Shown: piece by piece, positions 16,216 through 25,193 of the stretch | Numbering within the stretch: the stretch's first letter is position 1 | Layout of the letters: the number at the start of each line of letters is the position of its first letter | DNA from: Candidatus Finniella inopinata | GTDB lineage: Bacteria > Pseudomonadota > Alphaproteobacteria > Paracaedibacterales > VGCI01 | NCBI GenBank assembly: GCA_945877185.1 | Contig: CAMCRD010000010.1 | Span: forward strand, 1 to 34,132 | DNA: 34,132 nucleotides | Direction of reading: 5' to 3' | Made by a program: the position numbers and the translations under genes | The notes under the pieces: generated by a model | The model's input: the letters and a program-made list of their open reading frames with translations, nothing else | What the model was told of the DNA's origin: nothing | The model's database searches: none

Positions 16216-18063
16216 TTAAACTCCTTTTTTCTCATCTCTTTTAAAAACGACCTGGTTCTTTAAAAATTTAAATCGTTCCCAGGTTTGCTCATCAAATTGG
16301 TCCCGAACAGCCGCAGCTGTCCGAAATGTTTCGGCCGCTAAGTGATGTCTAGCAATCGTTGTGTGCCAAACTTCTTTCCAGCCCGCCAGCGCCTCCGCTT
16401 TCGAGACCGTTTCCTTTGCAAAAGGTGCATGGGAATAAATCTGAGGCGTTAACAACTCTGCCAACAAAGAGGCAAATCCTCTTTGAGTTAATAAATCTTT
16501 CAATTCCTCTGCCGATATAACAGGTGCTTCTGCAGCGATGGACAAAATAGCTTGGCGCAATTCATCATAGTCTCCAGAACTCTCTCCTAATAACATTAAG
16601 GACTCGGCAGTGTCCTCTATTAATGTAGGGTGATTTATCAAAGTTGCCAGTAAAATTTTGTGTCCAAGATGATTTTTTTGGGGTGATACCCGCGAAACCA
16701 TAAGAGGCGCTGACTTGAGAGGGGTAGGATACCGCCGCCATTGATCATAATTTTGGGTAGAACGGCTCTGATCTCTTCCTTTTGGCTCCAGGAGGGCCTG
16801 AAGTCGACTATTCAGCTCTTCTCGATAAAAATGGCGCACATCAGGATCCGCGATTTCCTTCATCAAGTACCCTAGATCCCGACGCGCCATGGCTTTTTGC
16901 TCAGGTGTTGAAAACAGGCGGCCTTGTATAAAAATTGACCAAAGAACATCCACCAACGGCTGTGGCTTCCTTAAAAGGCTATGAAGCTCATCCCTATGCC
17001 CAGCCCGCAGCAAACTATCCGGGTCCTCTCCCGATGGCAAGAAACAAAAGCGCAAAGTTTGCCCAACTTTCAAAATTCCTAACGCCTTTTCGGCTGCACG
17101 ATGGGCTGCACGGGCTCCTGCCGTATCTCCATCAAAACACAAGATGGGATCTTCCGTTCCTCGCCATAGAAGGGCCATTTGCTCGTGGGTTAAAGCCGTT
17201 CCCAGAGGCGCCACAGCTGTTTTGAAGCCCCCTTGATGCATCGCAATGACATCCATATAGCCTTCAACAACGATCAAGGCATCCGTGAAAGATTCCTTCT
17301 GGCGAGCCGCCGGTAAGGCGAGATGATAGGCATACAACGTTTTCCCCTTGATAAAGGTCGGGGTATCAGGGGAGTTCAGATATTTTGGTTCCCCTTCTTT
17401 TAAAATGCGGCCCCCAAAGGCAATCACACGGCCCTTCCCATCCCAAATCGGAAACATCAACCGACAGCGGAACCGATCATAGGTCGCATTTCTTTCCTCC
17501 GCTCGACCCACCAAACCGGCTTGCACCATCAGATCTTCTGAAAAACCCTGCTTTTGCAAGGCCTCTTGCAGTCCGCGTTCAGGGGCATACCCCAACCGAA
17601 AGTGACTGATTGTTTCAGCAAGAAGACCCCGCTGTTCGAAGTATGCCCGTGCGGACGCTCCTTGGGCGAGGGTGAGTTGGTGTTGAAACCAACGACAAGC
17701 AGTCTCCATGACTTCATATAAAGAGGCATCCGGTTTCGGCTGTGCAGGAGCAGAGGAAGAATCAAGTTGACGCTTTGGAACCTCAAGCCCCAATAAATTG
17801 GCTAACAGCTCAACAGCTTCCATAAAGGGCATGTTTTGCTTTTGCATAACGAAATCAAAAATATCCCCATGGGCGCCACACCCGAAGCAATGATAGAATC
17901 CTTTTTCATCGCTTACAGTAAAAGAGGGGCTTTTTTCCTTATGAAATGGACACAGCCCTGTATACTCGCGCCCTTTGCGTGCAAGCTTAACGTGAGGGCG
18001 GATAACTTCCGTGATCGTCAGTCGATCCCGTAAAGTTTGTAAAAAGGGCGCTAAATCTGACAC
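16216..18063 (-). CDS. dnaG: DNA primase
   Basis: Synthesises RNA primers at the replication fork. The N-terminal zinc finger is intact: C38-x2-H41-x17-C59-x2-C62. The RNA polymerase core includes FGGRIL and a TOPRIM domain with VVEGYMDV (catalytic Glu) and CFDGDTAG (metal-binding Asp pair). A C-terminal helicase-binding region follows. At 615 residues it is of normal length. The start is GTG, with AGGAA just upstream, four bases after the ygfZ stop. Operon order: ygfZ, dnaG, rpoD. Confidence 0.97.
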   Translation of the reverse strand: MSDLAPFLQTLRDRLTITEVIRPHVKLARKGREYTGLCPFHKEKSPSFTVSDEKGFYHCFGCGAHGDIFDFVMQKQNMPFMEAVELLANLLGLEVPKRQLDSSSAPAQPKPDASLYEVMETACRWFQHQLTLAQGASARAYFEQRGLLAETISHFRLGYAPERGLQEALQKQGFSEDLMVQAGLVGRAEERNATYDRFRCRLMFPIWDGKGRVIAFGGRILKEGEPKYLNSPDTPTFIKGKTLYAYHLALPAARQKESFTDALIVVEGYMDVIAMHQGGFKTAVAPLGTALTHEQMALLWRGTEDPILCFDGDTAGARAAHRAAEKALGILKVGQTLRFCFLPSGEDPDSLLRAGHRDELHSLLRKPQPLVDVLWSIFIQGRLFSTPEQKAMARRDLGYLMKEIADPDVRHFYREELNSRLQALLEPKGRDQSRSTQNYDQWRRYPTPLKSAPLMVSRVSPQKNHLGHKILLATLINHPTLIEDTAESLMLLGESSGDYDELRQAILSIAAEAPVISAEELKDLLTQRGFASLLAELLTPQIYSHAPFAKETVSKAEALAGWKEVWHTTIARHHLAAETFRTAAAVRDQFDEQTWERFKFLKNQVVFKRDEKKGV

Positions 18064-18067
18064 TTTC

Positions 18068-18988
18068 CTACTCTTCCTTATTTAAAGAAGGCAAGCACAT
18101 CCATTGTGGAATATGTGGTGTCAGGGTAGCATTGCCGCACTGAAAGGGCAAAGACTTTGACAAAGCCTCTAAGCGAATCATCGCAATCCCCCATTCTTTC
18201 ATGGCCGTACGCATGTCGCCCACCTCAATTCCCTCTTGAAAAATAGGGCTTTGAAAAACCGTTGTTTCTCCTTGAATACGAACCGGGATGAGGCGTTTAC
18301 GGACCAAACCGCGATAACGGGTTCTAGCCGTAAGTTCTTGCCCCATATAGCACCCCTTTTTCCAATCAATCGCGTTGAGTTCATCAAATCCACATTCTAA
18401 AAGAATGCCCCGATCAACCAAAACATCCCGGCTCCCATCAGGGACGCCTAACGTCAAACGATGAAGATCATAGTCATCAAAGGAGGTAAAAGTGATTCCC
18501 GCACTTTCATAAAAATTCTGGATCTTATCTTGAGGGAGAATAATCCTGACCCCCAGTTCTACCAAGCGAGGATCAACAAAGGCGCTGCCTTCTTTTAGAG
18601 GTCTCGCCACACCAAGGGTTGCGCTTAAGCCTAATGTATCTAAAACGCCTGAATGACCCCACACAGCCAAAACCGCAAATCGATTACAAACATTTTCTAT
18701 CGTGACTTCAGAGTGTAACTTGTAGAGCGACAAACGCTTCAGAAGAGCCTCTGCACGATCACGATCACAATCAATCAACCACGCTTCTTGCCCATCGGCA
18801 TCCTCATAAGCCGTTATAAAAAGGTCATATTGAAACTTTCCCTGAGGGCTTAGCAAGGCAGCATAGATACTTTGTTCTAATGTGATCTTACCAACATCAT
18901 TGGTAATCAAACCTTGCAAAAACACGGCCCGATCTTTGCCCTTAACACACAAAATGCCTCGATTAGGGAGAACAGCTGCATAAGTCAT
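18068..18988 (-). CDS. ygfZ: YgfZ/GcvT-like folate-binding protein for Fe-S cluster maintenance
   Basis: A tetrahydrofolate-dependent protein that supports MiaB-like and other Fe-S enzymes. The hallmark K-G-C-Y-x-G-Q-E is present (about residues 211-218), followed by TARTRYRGLVRKRL. The N-terminal half carries the GcvT-like folate fold (VLPNRGILCVKGKDRAVFLQGLITND). The 306-residue length is typical. No strong ribosome site is seen at ATG 18988. It lies directly upstream of dnaG and rpoD, an unusual partner but on the same strand with a four-base gap. Confidence 0.9.
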   Translation of the reverse strand: MTYAAVLPNRGILCVKGKDRAVFLQGLITNDVGKITLEQSIYAALLSPQGKFQYDLFITAYEDADGQEAWLIDCDRDRAEALLKRLSLYKLHSEVTIENVCNRFAVLAVWGHSGVLDTLGLSATLGVARPLKEGSAFVDPRLVELGVRIILPQDKIQNFYESAGITFTSFDDYDLHRLTLGVPDGSRDVLVDRGILLECGFDELNAIDWKKGCYMGQELTARTRYRGLVRKRLIPVRIQGETTVFQSPIFQEGIEVGDMRTAMKEWGIAMIRLEALSKSLPFQCGNATLTPHIPQWMCLPSLNKEE

Positions 18989-19004
18989 TTTAAGATATTC
19001 TTTT

Positions 19005-20135
19005 CTAATGATAGGTTGCTAAAGTCTCAGCAATAATCTTCTTTTCATCAAATTCTTGCTCTGCTTTCTGGCGGCTTGACAGCCCCATTTTCACTCGAAG
19101 CTCAGAAGATTCAACAAGTACTTTTAAGGATTCTGCCAAGGCGGCTGCATCTTTTGCTGGTACCAGAAAACCGTTTTCACGCTGGACAACGACCTCACGG
19201 CATCCGGGAACATCTGTGGTCACAATGGGCTTGCCGCAAGCAGCGGCCTCCAGCAATGATTTCGGCAGTCCCTCCCGGTAACTCGGCAATACGGCAATAT
19301 GGCTCGTTGCATATAAAGCCGCAATATCCTCAATAGACCCAAGCCACATTACGATATTTTCTTCTTTCCAAGCCGCCAAAGTTGTAACCGAAACACTGGC
19401 TGGGTTTTGAGGGTCAATATCTCCTGCGACTTGAATTTGAAGAGGAACACCTTGAGCCTTTAATATCTTGGCCGCCTCAACAAGTTCTCCAATCCCCTTG
19501 CTCCAGAGCAAACGAGCCACCATCAGCGCTTTAATTGGCGGTGAGGGGGGCTCTTGGGTGGGACGGTACATTTCTAAATCAACGCCCGCTCCCCGAACCA
19601 AATGAATCTTATCACAATCAACAAAGGATGTCATCAATTCTACATCAGTAGGGTTCTGCAAAATGAGTACACAACGACGATTGTTTAACAATATTCGAAA
19701 AGCCAATACTAATAAAGGCTTCACAAGGAAAGACCTTAAACTTCGATGGGTAAATAAATACCCCATCCCGCCCAAAGCATTCACAATTCGGGGGACCCCT
19801 GTTAAAAAGCCGCACAACGTTCCATAAACAATCGGCTTTAAAGCGACCTGGTGGACAATAGCCGGACGAATCTGCCGGTAGATTTTCCAAATCTGCCACA
19901 GGGTCTTTATTTCCGCAAATGGATTGAGCCGTGAGCGATGAAAGGGCAGGTGGTGAAGGTCAAACTCTTTGAGGTGCGTTTCGTAACGAGATAGAGTGGA
20001 GCGCTGGTCACAGTTCGTTACCACACCCACATCAAACCCAGCCTGCTTTGCCGCCAGGGCTAACTTCAAGCGATGGGAGCAAAAATAACCAAGGTCTGCG
20101 ACAAGAAAGATAAGTTTTTTATTCTGATAATTCAT
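19005..20135 (-). CDS. GT4-family glycosyltransferase
   Basis: A 376-residue GT-B fold transferase, likely cytosolic or peripheral on the inner membrane. The N-terminal half binds an acceptor, with YFCSHRLKLALAAKQAGFDV near the start. The C-terminal half has the family VARLLWSKGIGELVEAA loop, and EGLPKSLLE supplies the E-x7-E motif of the nucleotide-sugar site. VTTDVPGCREVV and NGFLVPAKD follow. It resembles polysaccharide transferases such as those for capsule or undecaprenyl-linked sugars; donor and acceptor cannot be read from the sequence. It reads into ygfZ with a 16-base gap. Confidence 0.88.
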   Translation of the reverse strand: MNYQNKKLIFLVADLGYFCSHRLKLALAAKQAGFDVGVVTNCDQRSTLSRYETHLKEFDLHHLPFHRSRLNPFAEIKTLWQIWKIYRQIRPAIVHQVALKPIVYGTLCGFLTGVPRIVNALGGMGYLFTHRSLRSFLVKPLLVLAFRILLNNRRCVLILQNPTDVELMTSFVDCDKIHLVRGAGVDLEMYRPTQEPPSPPIKALMVARLLWSKGIGELVEAAKILKAQGVPLQIQVAGDIDPQNPASVSVTTLAAWKEENIVMWLGSIEDIAALYATSHIAVLPSYREGLPKSLLEAAACGKPIVTTDVPGCREVVVQRENGFLVPAKDAAALAESLKVLVESSELRVKMGLSSRQKAEQEFDEKKIIAETLATYH

Positions 20136-20241
20136 ATACTAAGGCATATCACAAGATAAGCAACAATGCAGCTTTTTATCCTATTCTTCAAAAAATGGGG
20201 AGAACTTTAAAACAACCCACCTAAAATAATGGTGTAAAATT

Positions 20242-20269
20242 CACCACTTGGTGGTTGATTTTCAACCAC
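20242..20269. repeat. Two competing short hairpins between methyltransferase and glycosyltransferase genes
   Basis: CACCA (20242-20246) pairs with TGGTG (20249-20253), while GTGGTTG (20251-20257) pairs with CAACCAC (20263-20269). The two stems share bases and cannot form together. On the plus strand a T-rich tail follows weakly. The 20136-20424 gap otherwise holds no supported gene. It could be a weak terminator for the methyltransferase. Confidence 0.35.
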
Positions 20270-20424
20270 TAAATAGTTTTGTTGAGAGATTTCGGATACT
20301 CTCCTTATAGACTCCCTTAATACTTTTTGTTTTCTAATCTTCCCGTTCATTATTGAACACCACCATAAACCTCATTTGTGCCGAAGATGAAAACCTGATT
20401 AGAGATTTTTCAGAATTTGGACAC

Positions 20425-21201
20425 TTACCGTTTCTTCGCTATCATAACGATGCGCTCGCTTTTACTCTCGGAGAATTTCAATCCGTCAATTCCACATTGA
20501 CCAAGGACTTTAAACCCGTTCCTGTGAAGCATTTCCTTGAGTTGCTTCGTGCTATAAGTCTGCAAGGTCTGCGCTCCCATCGCTTTCTTCTGTAGGCTAG
20601 CCCCTTTCTGGCTATAGGAAGTCGTGTGGGAAGCCAGAATGCCGTCATTGTCGATTGTGCTATATTGTATAGTGCGAATTTTGGCATCGCCGGTAACGGT
20701 TTGCCAATCAATCGTTAGTTTGGTTATATTATTATCTTTCATTAGGTAACTTAAGTTGAATATGTCGAATATGTACAATCCGTCCTCATTGAGGTTGTTG
20801 TGTATATTCCGCATAGCCATTTCAAAATCAAGCTTTGTAAGGTGCCCTACAGCATTAAATATCGTGATAGCAGCATCAAACTTACCGACCTGTATGGTGC
20901 GCATGTCGCCTTCCAGAAATTTTACGTCTAGTTTTTCTGCTCTGGCTTTGCTCTTTGCGACTTTTAGCATATTTGCGTTGATATCGGATCCAGTCACATC
21001 ATATTTGCGCTTTGCAAGCCAAAATACTTGCGAGCCCGTTCCACAAGTCAAATCAAGAACAGTCTTAACTTTGTATTTTTTGAGAATATTTTCTATCGTC
21101 TGATTCGTCTGCTTAGAATTCTTTTCGTTAAACGCATCGTACTTCTCAGCTCCATAATCATAGTGTGAGGCCTTAGCGCTAGCATGGGATAAAAGAGTCA
21201 T
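20425..21201 (-). CDS. Class I SAM-dependent methyltransferase, substrate unknown
   Basis: A 258-residue Rossmann-fold methyltransferase. Motif I reads VLDLTCGTGSQVFWLA, then GSDINANML (acidic end of strand 2), FLEGDMRTI, and FDAAITIFNAVGHL (motif IV region). A C-terminal beta-rich portion may shape the substrate pocket. The frame is open to 21291, but ATG 21201 (MTLLSHASAKASHYDY) has an AGG-rich stretch upstream and starts just ahead of the conserved domain. The gene is AT-richer than its housekeeping neighbours, which suggests acquisition. It follows xseA on the same strand. Confidence 0.82.
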   Translation of the reverse strand: MTLLSHASAKASHYDYGAEKYDAFNEKNSKQTNQTIENILKKYKVKTVLDLTCGTGSQVFWLAKRKYDVTGSDINANMLKVAKSKARAEKLDVKFLEGDMRTIQVGKFDAAITIFNAVGHLTKLDFEMAMRNIHNNLNEDGLYIFDIFNLSYLMKDNNITKLTIDWQTVTGDAKIRTIQYSTIDNDGILASHTTSYSQKGASLQKKAMGAQTLQTYSTKQLKEMLHRNGFKVLGQCGIDGLKFSESKSERIVMIAKKR

Positions 21202-21348
21202 AAAATGGCCTACCTTTCCGGTTCTGAAATCATTTATACTGAAGTTTTTAGTAAAGATTATCCAAACTTGCATTTTCTTTCTGCAACTCATTGTTTAATT
21301 GAGTTATTTCTTCTGTTAAATTTTTCTTTCCTGCTTGTTTTAAGGAGT

Positions 21349-22680
21349 TTAAAACAACCTCCCCTGCCGTTCATCCGAAATCGTTTTTTTCTTCTTAATC
21401 AAAGGACCCGATGACTCCACCACAGGTACATTTCCATCCCCATAATGGAGAGTGAGGGCCGCACCTTTCTTGATTTGAGCCGCGTGGGTGATAAAGACGC
21501 CCTCTTCCGTGGTTGTCCAACAAAATCCGCGATCAAGAATGCGTTGATAGGAGGCATGGTTGAGGCGACTCGCGAGCAACTCAAACTGCTGGTGAGTGAC
21601 CTCAAAATACCGCCGGGCACTGTGGCGAAACTGTTGATTCACGGTCGTGAGCAATCGATGATCTAAATTCTCTAAATAACCACGCACCAGGGAGGGGAGG
21701 CGCTCAGCCCAATCATCAAGGCGTTGCATTTTATCTTCGATCAATCGGGTTAAATCTGGTAATCCCCTGGACGCTGCCACAAGGGTTGTCTTGCGCCGCT
21801 CGATCTCTTGAGAAATAACAGCCGTCAGACGCTGTTGACGATCTTGCAAAAACTGCCACAAATCCACCAGAACTGGCACGGCCATTTCTGCTGCCGCCGT
21901 TGGCGTGGGCGCCCGACGGTCTGAGGCATAATCGATAAGGGTGGTGTCGGTTTCATGGCCTACCGCTGAAATTAAGGGAATTCGGCTGGCCGCTGCTGCG
22001 CGAACCACGATTTCTTCATTAAAGGCCCAAAGATCCTCCAAGCTTCCGCCGCCCCGGGCCACAATGATCAAATCTGGTGGGCTGGCAAGAGTATTGAATC
22101 CGTGAATAGCAGCAGCAATTTGTTCAGCCGCACCCTGGCCCTGAACCAGGACAGGCCACACCAACACATGGCAGGGATAACGGTCTTCCAATCGATGCAA
22201 AATATCTTGAAGAACAGCCCCTGTCGGTGACGTCACCACCCCAATTTTCTGAGGATAGGGGGGCAGTGGTTTTTTGCGACCCACATCAAACAAACCTTCG
22301 GCCGCAAGGCGCGCCTTTCGTTCTTCCAATAATTTTAGAAGGGCCCCTTGGCCAGTTGGCTCAAACTCTTCCACCACCATTTGATATTTAGATCGACCAG
22401 GATATGTCGTCAGGCGTCCTGTAGCGATAATCTCTAATCCTTCTTCCAGGGCAACAGAACTCCCTTTTAGACTCCCCCGCCACGAAATAGCATCCATAAC
22501 GGCATCCGCATCCTTCAACGCAAAATACGTATGACCAGAGGTATGTCGCTTCAGCCCTGAAATTTCTCCACGGACGCGAATGTGCCCATAGGTTTTTTCA
22601 ACCATCTGTTTTAAGTTCTGTGAAATTTCTGTGACGGAATAAACAGGAATCTCTTGTAATGCGGGTTCTAATACTGTCAT
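21349..22680 (-). CDS. xseA: Exodeoxyribonuclease VII large subunit
   Basis: The catalytic and DNA-binding subunit of a single-strand exonuclease that works with XseB. An N-terminal OB-fold (VRGEISGLKRHTSGHTYFALKD, about residues 37-58) is followed by the nuclease domain with VARGGGSLEDLWAFNEE and SAVGHETDTTLIDYASDRRAPTP, split around conserved Asp and His positions. A long coiled-coil C-terminal part follows. The 443-residue length is normal. The xseB partner is not in the window. It diverges from hemA across about 95 bases containing a 21-bp palindrome. Confidence 0.95.
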   Translation of the reverse strand: MTVLEPALQEIPVYSVTEISQNLKQMVEKTYGHIRVRGEISGLKRHTSGHTYFALKDADAVMDAISWRGSLKGSSVALEEGLEIIATGRLTTYPGRSKYQMVVEEFEPTGQGALLKLLEERKARLAAEGLFDVGRKKPLPPYPQKIGVVTSPTGAVLQDILHRLEDRYPCHVLVWPVLVQGQGAAEQIAAAIHGFNTLASPPDLIIVARGGGSLEDLWAFNEEIVVRAAAASRIPLISAVGHETDTTLIDYASDRRAPTPTAAAEMAVPVLVDLWQFLQDRQQRLTAVISQEIERRKTTLVAASRGLPDLTRLIEDKMQRLDDWAERLPSLVRGYLENLDHRLLTTVNQQFRHSARRYFEVTHQQFELLASRLNHASYQRILDRGFCWTTTEEGVFITHAAQIKKGAALTLHYGDGNVPVVESSGPLIKKKKTISDERQGRLF

Positions 22681-22722
22681 GATAGGGCCTTAATTAAAGA
22701 CGTGGCACTTGGTTCTCTTTTT

Positions 22723-22743
22723 TGATACGATGCGATCGTATCA
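22723..22743. promoter_or_regulatory. 21-bp perfect palindrome between divergent xseA and hemA
   Basis: TGATACGAT, three bases GCG, then ATCGTATCA: nine-base arms with exact inverse complementarity. It lies upstream of both divergent genes, 33 bases before the preferred hemA start. The symmetry and position fit a dimeric repressor or activator site. I do not recognise it as an iron-responsive Irr or Fur box. Confidence 0.55.
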
Positions 22744-22775
22744 TTAACCAGAACTCTAAACGAATAAAAATTTGT

Positions 22776-23993
22776 ATGACCATGAATTACGATCACATTT
22801 TCTCAACCCATCTTCAATCTCTCAAGGCAGAAGGACGTTATCGCATATTTGCCGATCTTGAACGCCTCGTTGGTGAAGCGCCTTATGCCCTATGGCATAC
22901 TCCAGAAGGCAAAAAGAAAGTTATTGTCTGGTGTACCAATGATTATCTAGGAATGAGTCAACATCCCGAGGTTATTGAAGCCATGATGAAAGCAGCCACG
23001 CGATATGGCGCCGGATCCGGAGGAACTCGCAATATCTCAGGGACATCCCATAGTCACATCCTGTTGGAACGAGAAGTTGCCGATCTCCACGGTAAAGAAA
23101 AAGGATTGATTTTTACCTCCGGCTACAATGCCAATGAAGCGACAATCTCTGCTCTTGCCCAAGCCTTACCCAATTGTGTTGTGCTAAGCGATGAAAAGAA
23201 CCATGCCTCCATCATTCAAGGCATCCGTTCTGGTAAATCCGAACGTCGCATATTTCGGCACAATAATTTAGCTGATTTGCGGGAAAACCTGGAATCTCTT
23301 GATCCTAAACGACCAAAAATTATTGCTTGCATCTCTGTTTATTCCATGGATGGGGATATCGCCCCCCTTGAGGGAATATGTGACTTAGCAGAAGAATTTA
23401 AGGCAATCACTTATCTAGATGAAGTTCACGCCGTTGGTCTTTATGGCCCTCAAGGCGCAGGTATTGCCGCTCAATATGGCTTACAAGATCGTATTGATAT
23501 TATCCAAGCCAATTTTGCTAAAGCATACGGCGTTATTGGCGGTTATATTACAGGGTCAGAGCTCTTGGTCGATTATGTTCGTAGCGTTGCTTCTGGTTTT
23601 ATTTTCACAACGTCTCTACCACCCGGCGTTGTTGCAGCTGCCCACAAATCAATCTCTATTTTGCGCGGAAACACAATCTTACGGGACAAATTATGGCACA
23701 ATGTTGAGATGCTTAAAGGACGCCTTGAAAAAGGCATCGTTCCCTTTCAGCGCGTCAGTAGCCATATTGTTCCCATTATTGTGGGAAATGCTGCCCAATG
23801 TCATGATGTCTGTGATATTTTACGGCGCGAACATGATATTTATGTCCAGCCCATCAATTACCCCACCGTTCCCCGGGGGCAAGAACGCCTTCGCTTAACG
23901 GTCACCCCAAGCCATACCCCAGAAATGATCCACCATCTCGTAGATGCCCTGGAAGATGTTTGGGGACGCCTTAATCTTTCCCTTGCGGCTTAA
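22776..23993 (+). CDS. hemA: 5-aminolevulinate synthase
   Basis: Condenses glycine and succinyl-CoA to 5-aminolevulinate, the first step of haem synthesis in alphaproteobacteria (C4 pathway). A PLP fold-type I enzyme: WCTNDYLGMS, GSGGTRNISGTSH, the HNNLADL segment, YLDEVHAVGLYG and the PLP lysine K249. The usual G-T-L-G-K around the lysine reads A-N-F-A-K here. TSLPP closes the site. The annotated frame can start at 22722, but that falls in a palindrome; ATG 22776 (or 22782) fits homologues, giving about 405 residues. Active-site residues otherwise look intact. Confidence 0.95.
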   Translation: MTMNYDHIFSTHLQSLKAEGRYRIFADLERLVGEAPYALWHTPEGKKKVIVWCTNDYLGMSQHPEVIEAMMKAATRYGAGSGGTRNISGTSHSHILLEREVADLHGKEKGLIFTSGYNANEATISALAQALPNCVVLSDEKNHASIIQGIRSGKSERRIFRHNNLADLRENLESLDPKRPKIIACISVYSMDGDIAPLEGICDLAEEFKAITYLDEVHAVGLYGPQGAGIAAQYGLQDRIDIIQANFAKAYGVIGGYITGSELLVDYVRSVASGFIFTTSLPPGVVAAAHKSISILRGNTILRDKLWHNVEMLKGRLEKGIVPFQRVSSHIVPIIVGNAAQCHDVCDILRREHDIYVQPINYPTVPRGQERLRLTVTPSHTPEMIHHLVDALEDVWGRLNLSLAA

Positions 23994-24060
23994 ATAATTA
24001 ATACGTATGTTAATAATTGTTTATCTTTTTGCGCGTTAACATTTATCAGGAGACGTTACC

Positions 24061-24177
24061 ATGTTACATTTACGATTTAGAAGCTGTTGTTATTATTGGA
24101 ATTTGAATGAAAAATCGACCGAAAGTTTAAGTTTATTACGAAGAAGAAAGCGACGTTTACAATGCAAGGCCTCATAA
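24061..24177 (+). CDS. Short leader ORF overlapping the ABC-transporter start
   Basis: A 38-residue frame with the strongest ribosome site of the cluster (CAGGAGAC, about 7 bases before the ATG). The product contains RSCCYYWN (aromatic and cysteine cluster) and ends in a basic RRRKRRLQ stretch. Its stop overlaps the start of the substrate-binding-protein gene by 16 bases, and that gene has no clear ribosome site of its own. Translational coupling or a leader-peptide function is therefore possible. The Tyr-Tyr-Trp run is suggestive for an aromatic-amino-acid transporter, but no attenuator hairpin was found. Confidence 0.4.
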   Translation: MLHLRFRSCCYYWNLNEKSTESLSLLRRRKRRLQCKAS

Positions 24178-25193
24178 TCAACACAGCTCTTACCCTCACC
24201 CGTTCTATTCAAAAAAATATTTCACTTGTTCTCTCTTTCTTAACTCTTTTCTTATGTGCTTGCTCTCCTGAGCCCTCAAAATCATCCTTACCTGTCGTTG
24301 CGATTTCACAAATTGTTCAACATGTTTCCTTAGATCAGGAACGTAAAGGTATTATGGCTGCTCTTGAAGCGGCTGGTTATATCGATGGCAAAACAATCAA
24401 GGTTATTTATGAAAATGCCCAAGGAAACATGTCAACGGCGAGCCTTATTGCGAGTAGTTTTGCAAGCCAAAAGCCGACTGTAGTCATTGCTATCTCAACA
24501 CCCTCTGCGCAAACGTTACTCAAACCCATGAGGGATCAACAAATTCCCCTCGTATTTACGGCTGTAACCGACCCCCTAGAGGCAAAACTAATTACAACTT
24601 TGGAACAACGTCCGGAAGCTGTCACGGGTATCAGTGATGCGTTGATGGCAGGCCCTCAATTGGACTTGATCCAAAAGCTGATCCCATCTGTAAAGACGAT
24701 TGGGATTGTTTATAATGCGGGGGAAACCAATTCTGTAAAAGCCGTCGAACAGCTGCAAGCAGAAGCCGCAAGCAGGGGGTTAACCCTTGTGCTCGCAACG
24801 GTTGATAAGTCGAACGAGGTTATCCCAGCAACGACAAAACTCATCGGAGATAAGGTAGAGGCAATCTATATTCCGAACGACAATACGGCCGTTGCTGCGA
24901 TGGAAAGTATTGTAACCTTGGGTAAGAAATATAAAATGCCTATCTTTGCTGGGGATGCAGGGTCGGTGGAACGAGGCGCTCTCGCTGCCCAAGCCTATGA
25001 TCGCGTAGCCTTAGGTCGGGAAGCGGGTGACCTGGTCGTTAAAATCTTGAAAGGTGAAAAGGCAGGCAATTTGATCGTAGAAACGAGTCATCCCCTTGTC
25101 TTAATGGTCAACCTAAAATCTGCGCAAGAAATGGGCGTCCCCATTCCAGACGACACAAAGAGCCAAGCAAAAATCATAGGAGATCAAGCATGA
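24162..25193 (+). CDS. TrpX-like ABC transporter substrate-binding lipoprotein
   Basis: Periplasmic binding protein of the ABC_sub_bind (TrpX/YPDC) family, which in relatives serves tryptophan, tyrosine or branched compounds. There is an N-terminal signal with a lipobox (FLCAC, cysteine at residue 34), and then VVAISQIVQHVSLDQERKG, typical of the family's beta-strand 1 region. Two alternating alpha/beta lobes follow, with IPLVFTAVTDP, VTGISD, IGIVYNAGETNS, IYIPNDNTAV and MPIFAGDAGSVERGA. The first gene of a three-gene transporter, it ends in a four-base ATGA overlap with the permease. Confidence 0.88.
   Translation: MQGLIINTALTLTRSIQKNISLVLSFLTLFLCACSPEPSKSSLPVVAISQIVQHVSLDQERKGIMAALEAAGYIDGKTIKVIYENAQGNMSTASLIASSFASQKPTVVIAISTPSAQTLLKPMRDQQIPLVFTAVTDPLEAKLITTLEQRPEAVTGISDALMAGPQLDLIQKLIPSVKTIGIVYNAGETNSVKAVEQLQAEAASRGLTLVLATVDKSNEVIPATTKLIGDKVEAIYIPNDNTAVAAMESIVTLGKKYKMPIFAGDAGSVERGALAAQAYDRVALGREAGDLVVKILKGEKAGNLIVETSHPLVLMVNLKSAQEMGVPIPDDTKSQAKIIGDQA

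Noticed and set aside
21205-21345. A coiled-coil-like minus-strand remnant (LTEEITQLNNELQKENASL) after xseA
   Set aside because: About 30 residues, without a start codon or ribosome site; it resembles transposase OrfA tails only vaguely, so it is not listed as a gene.
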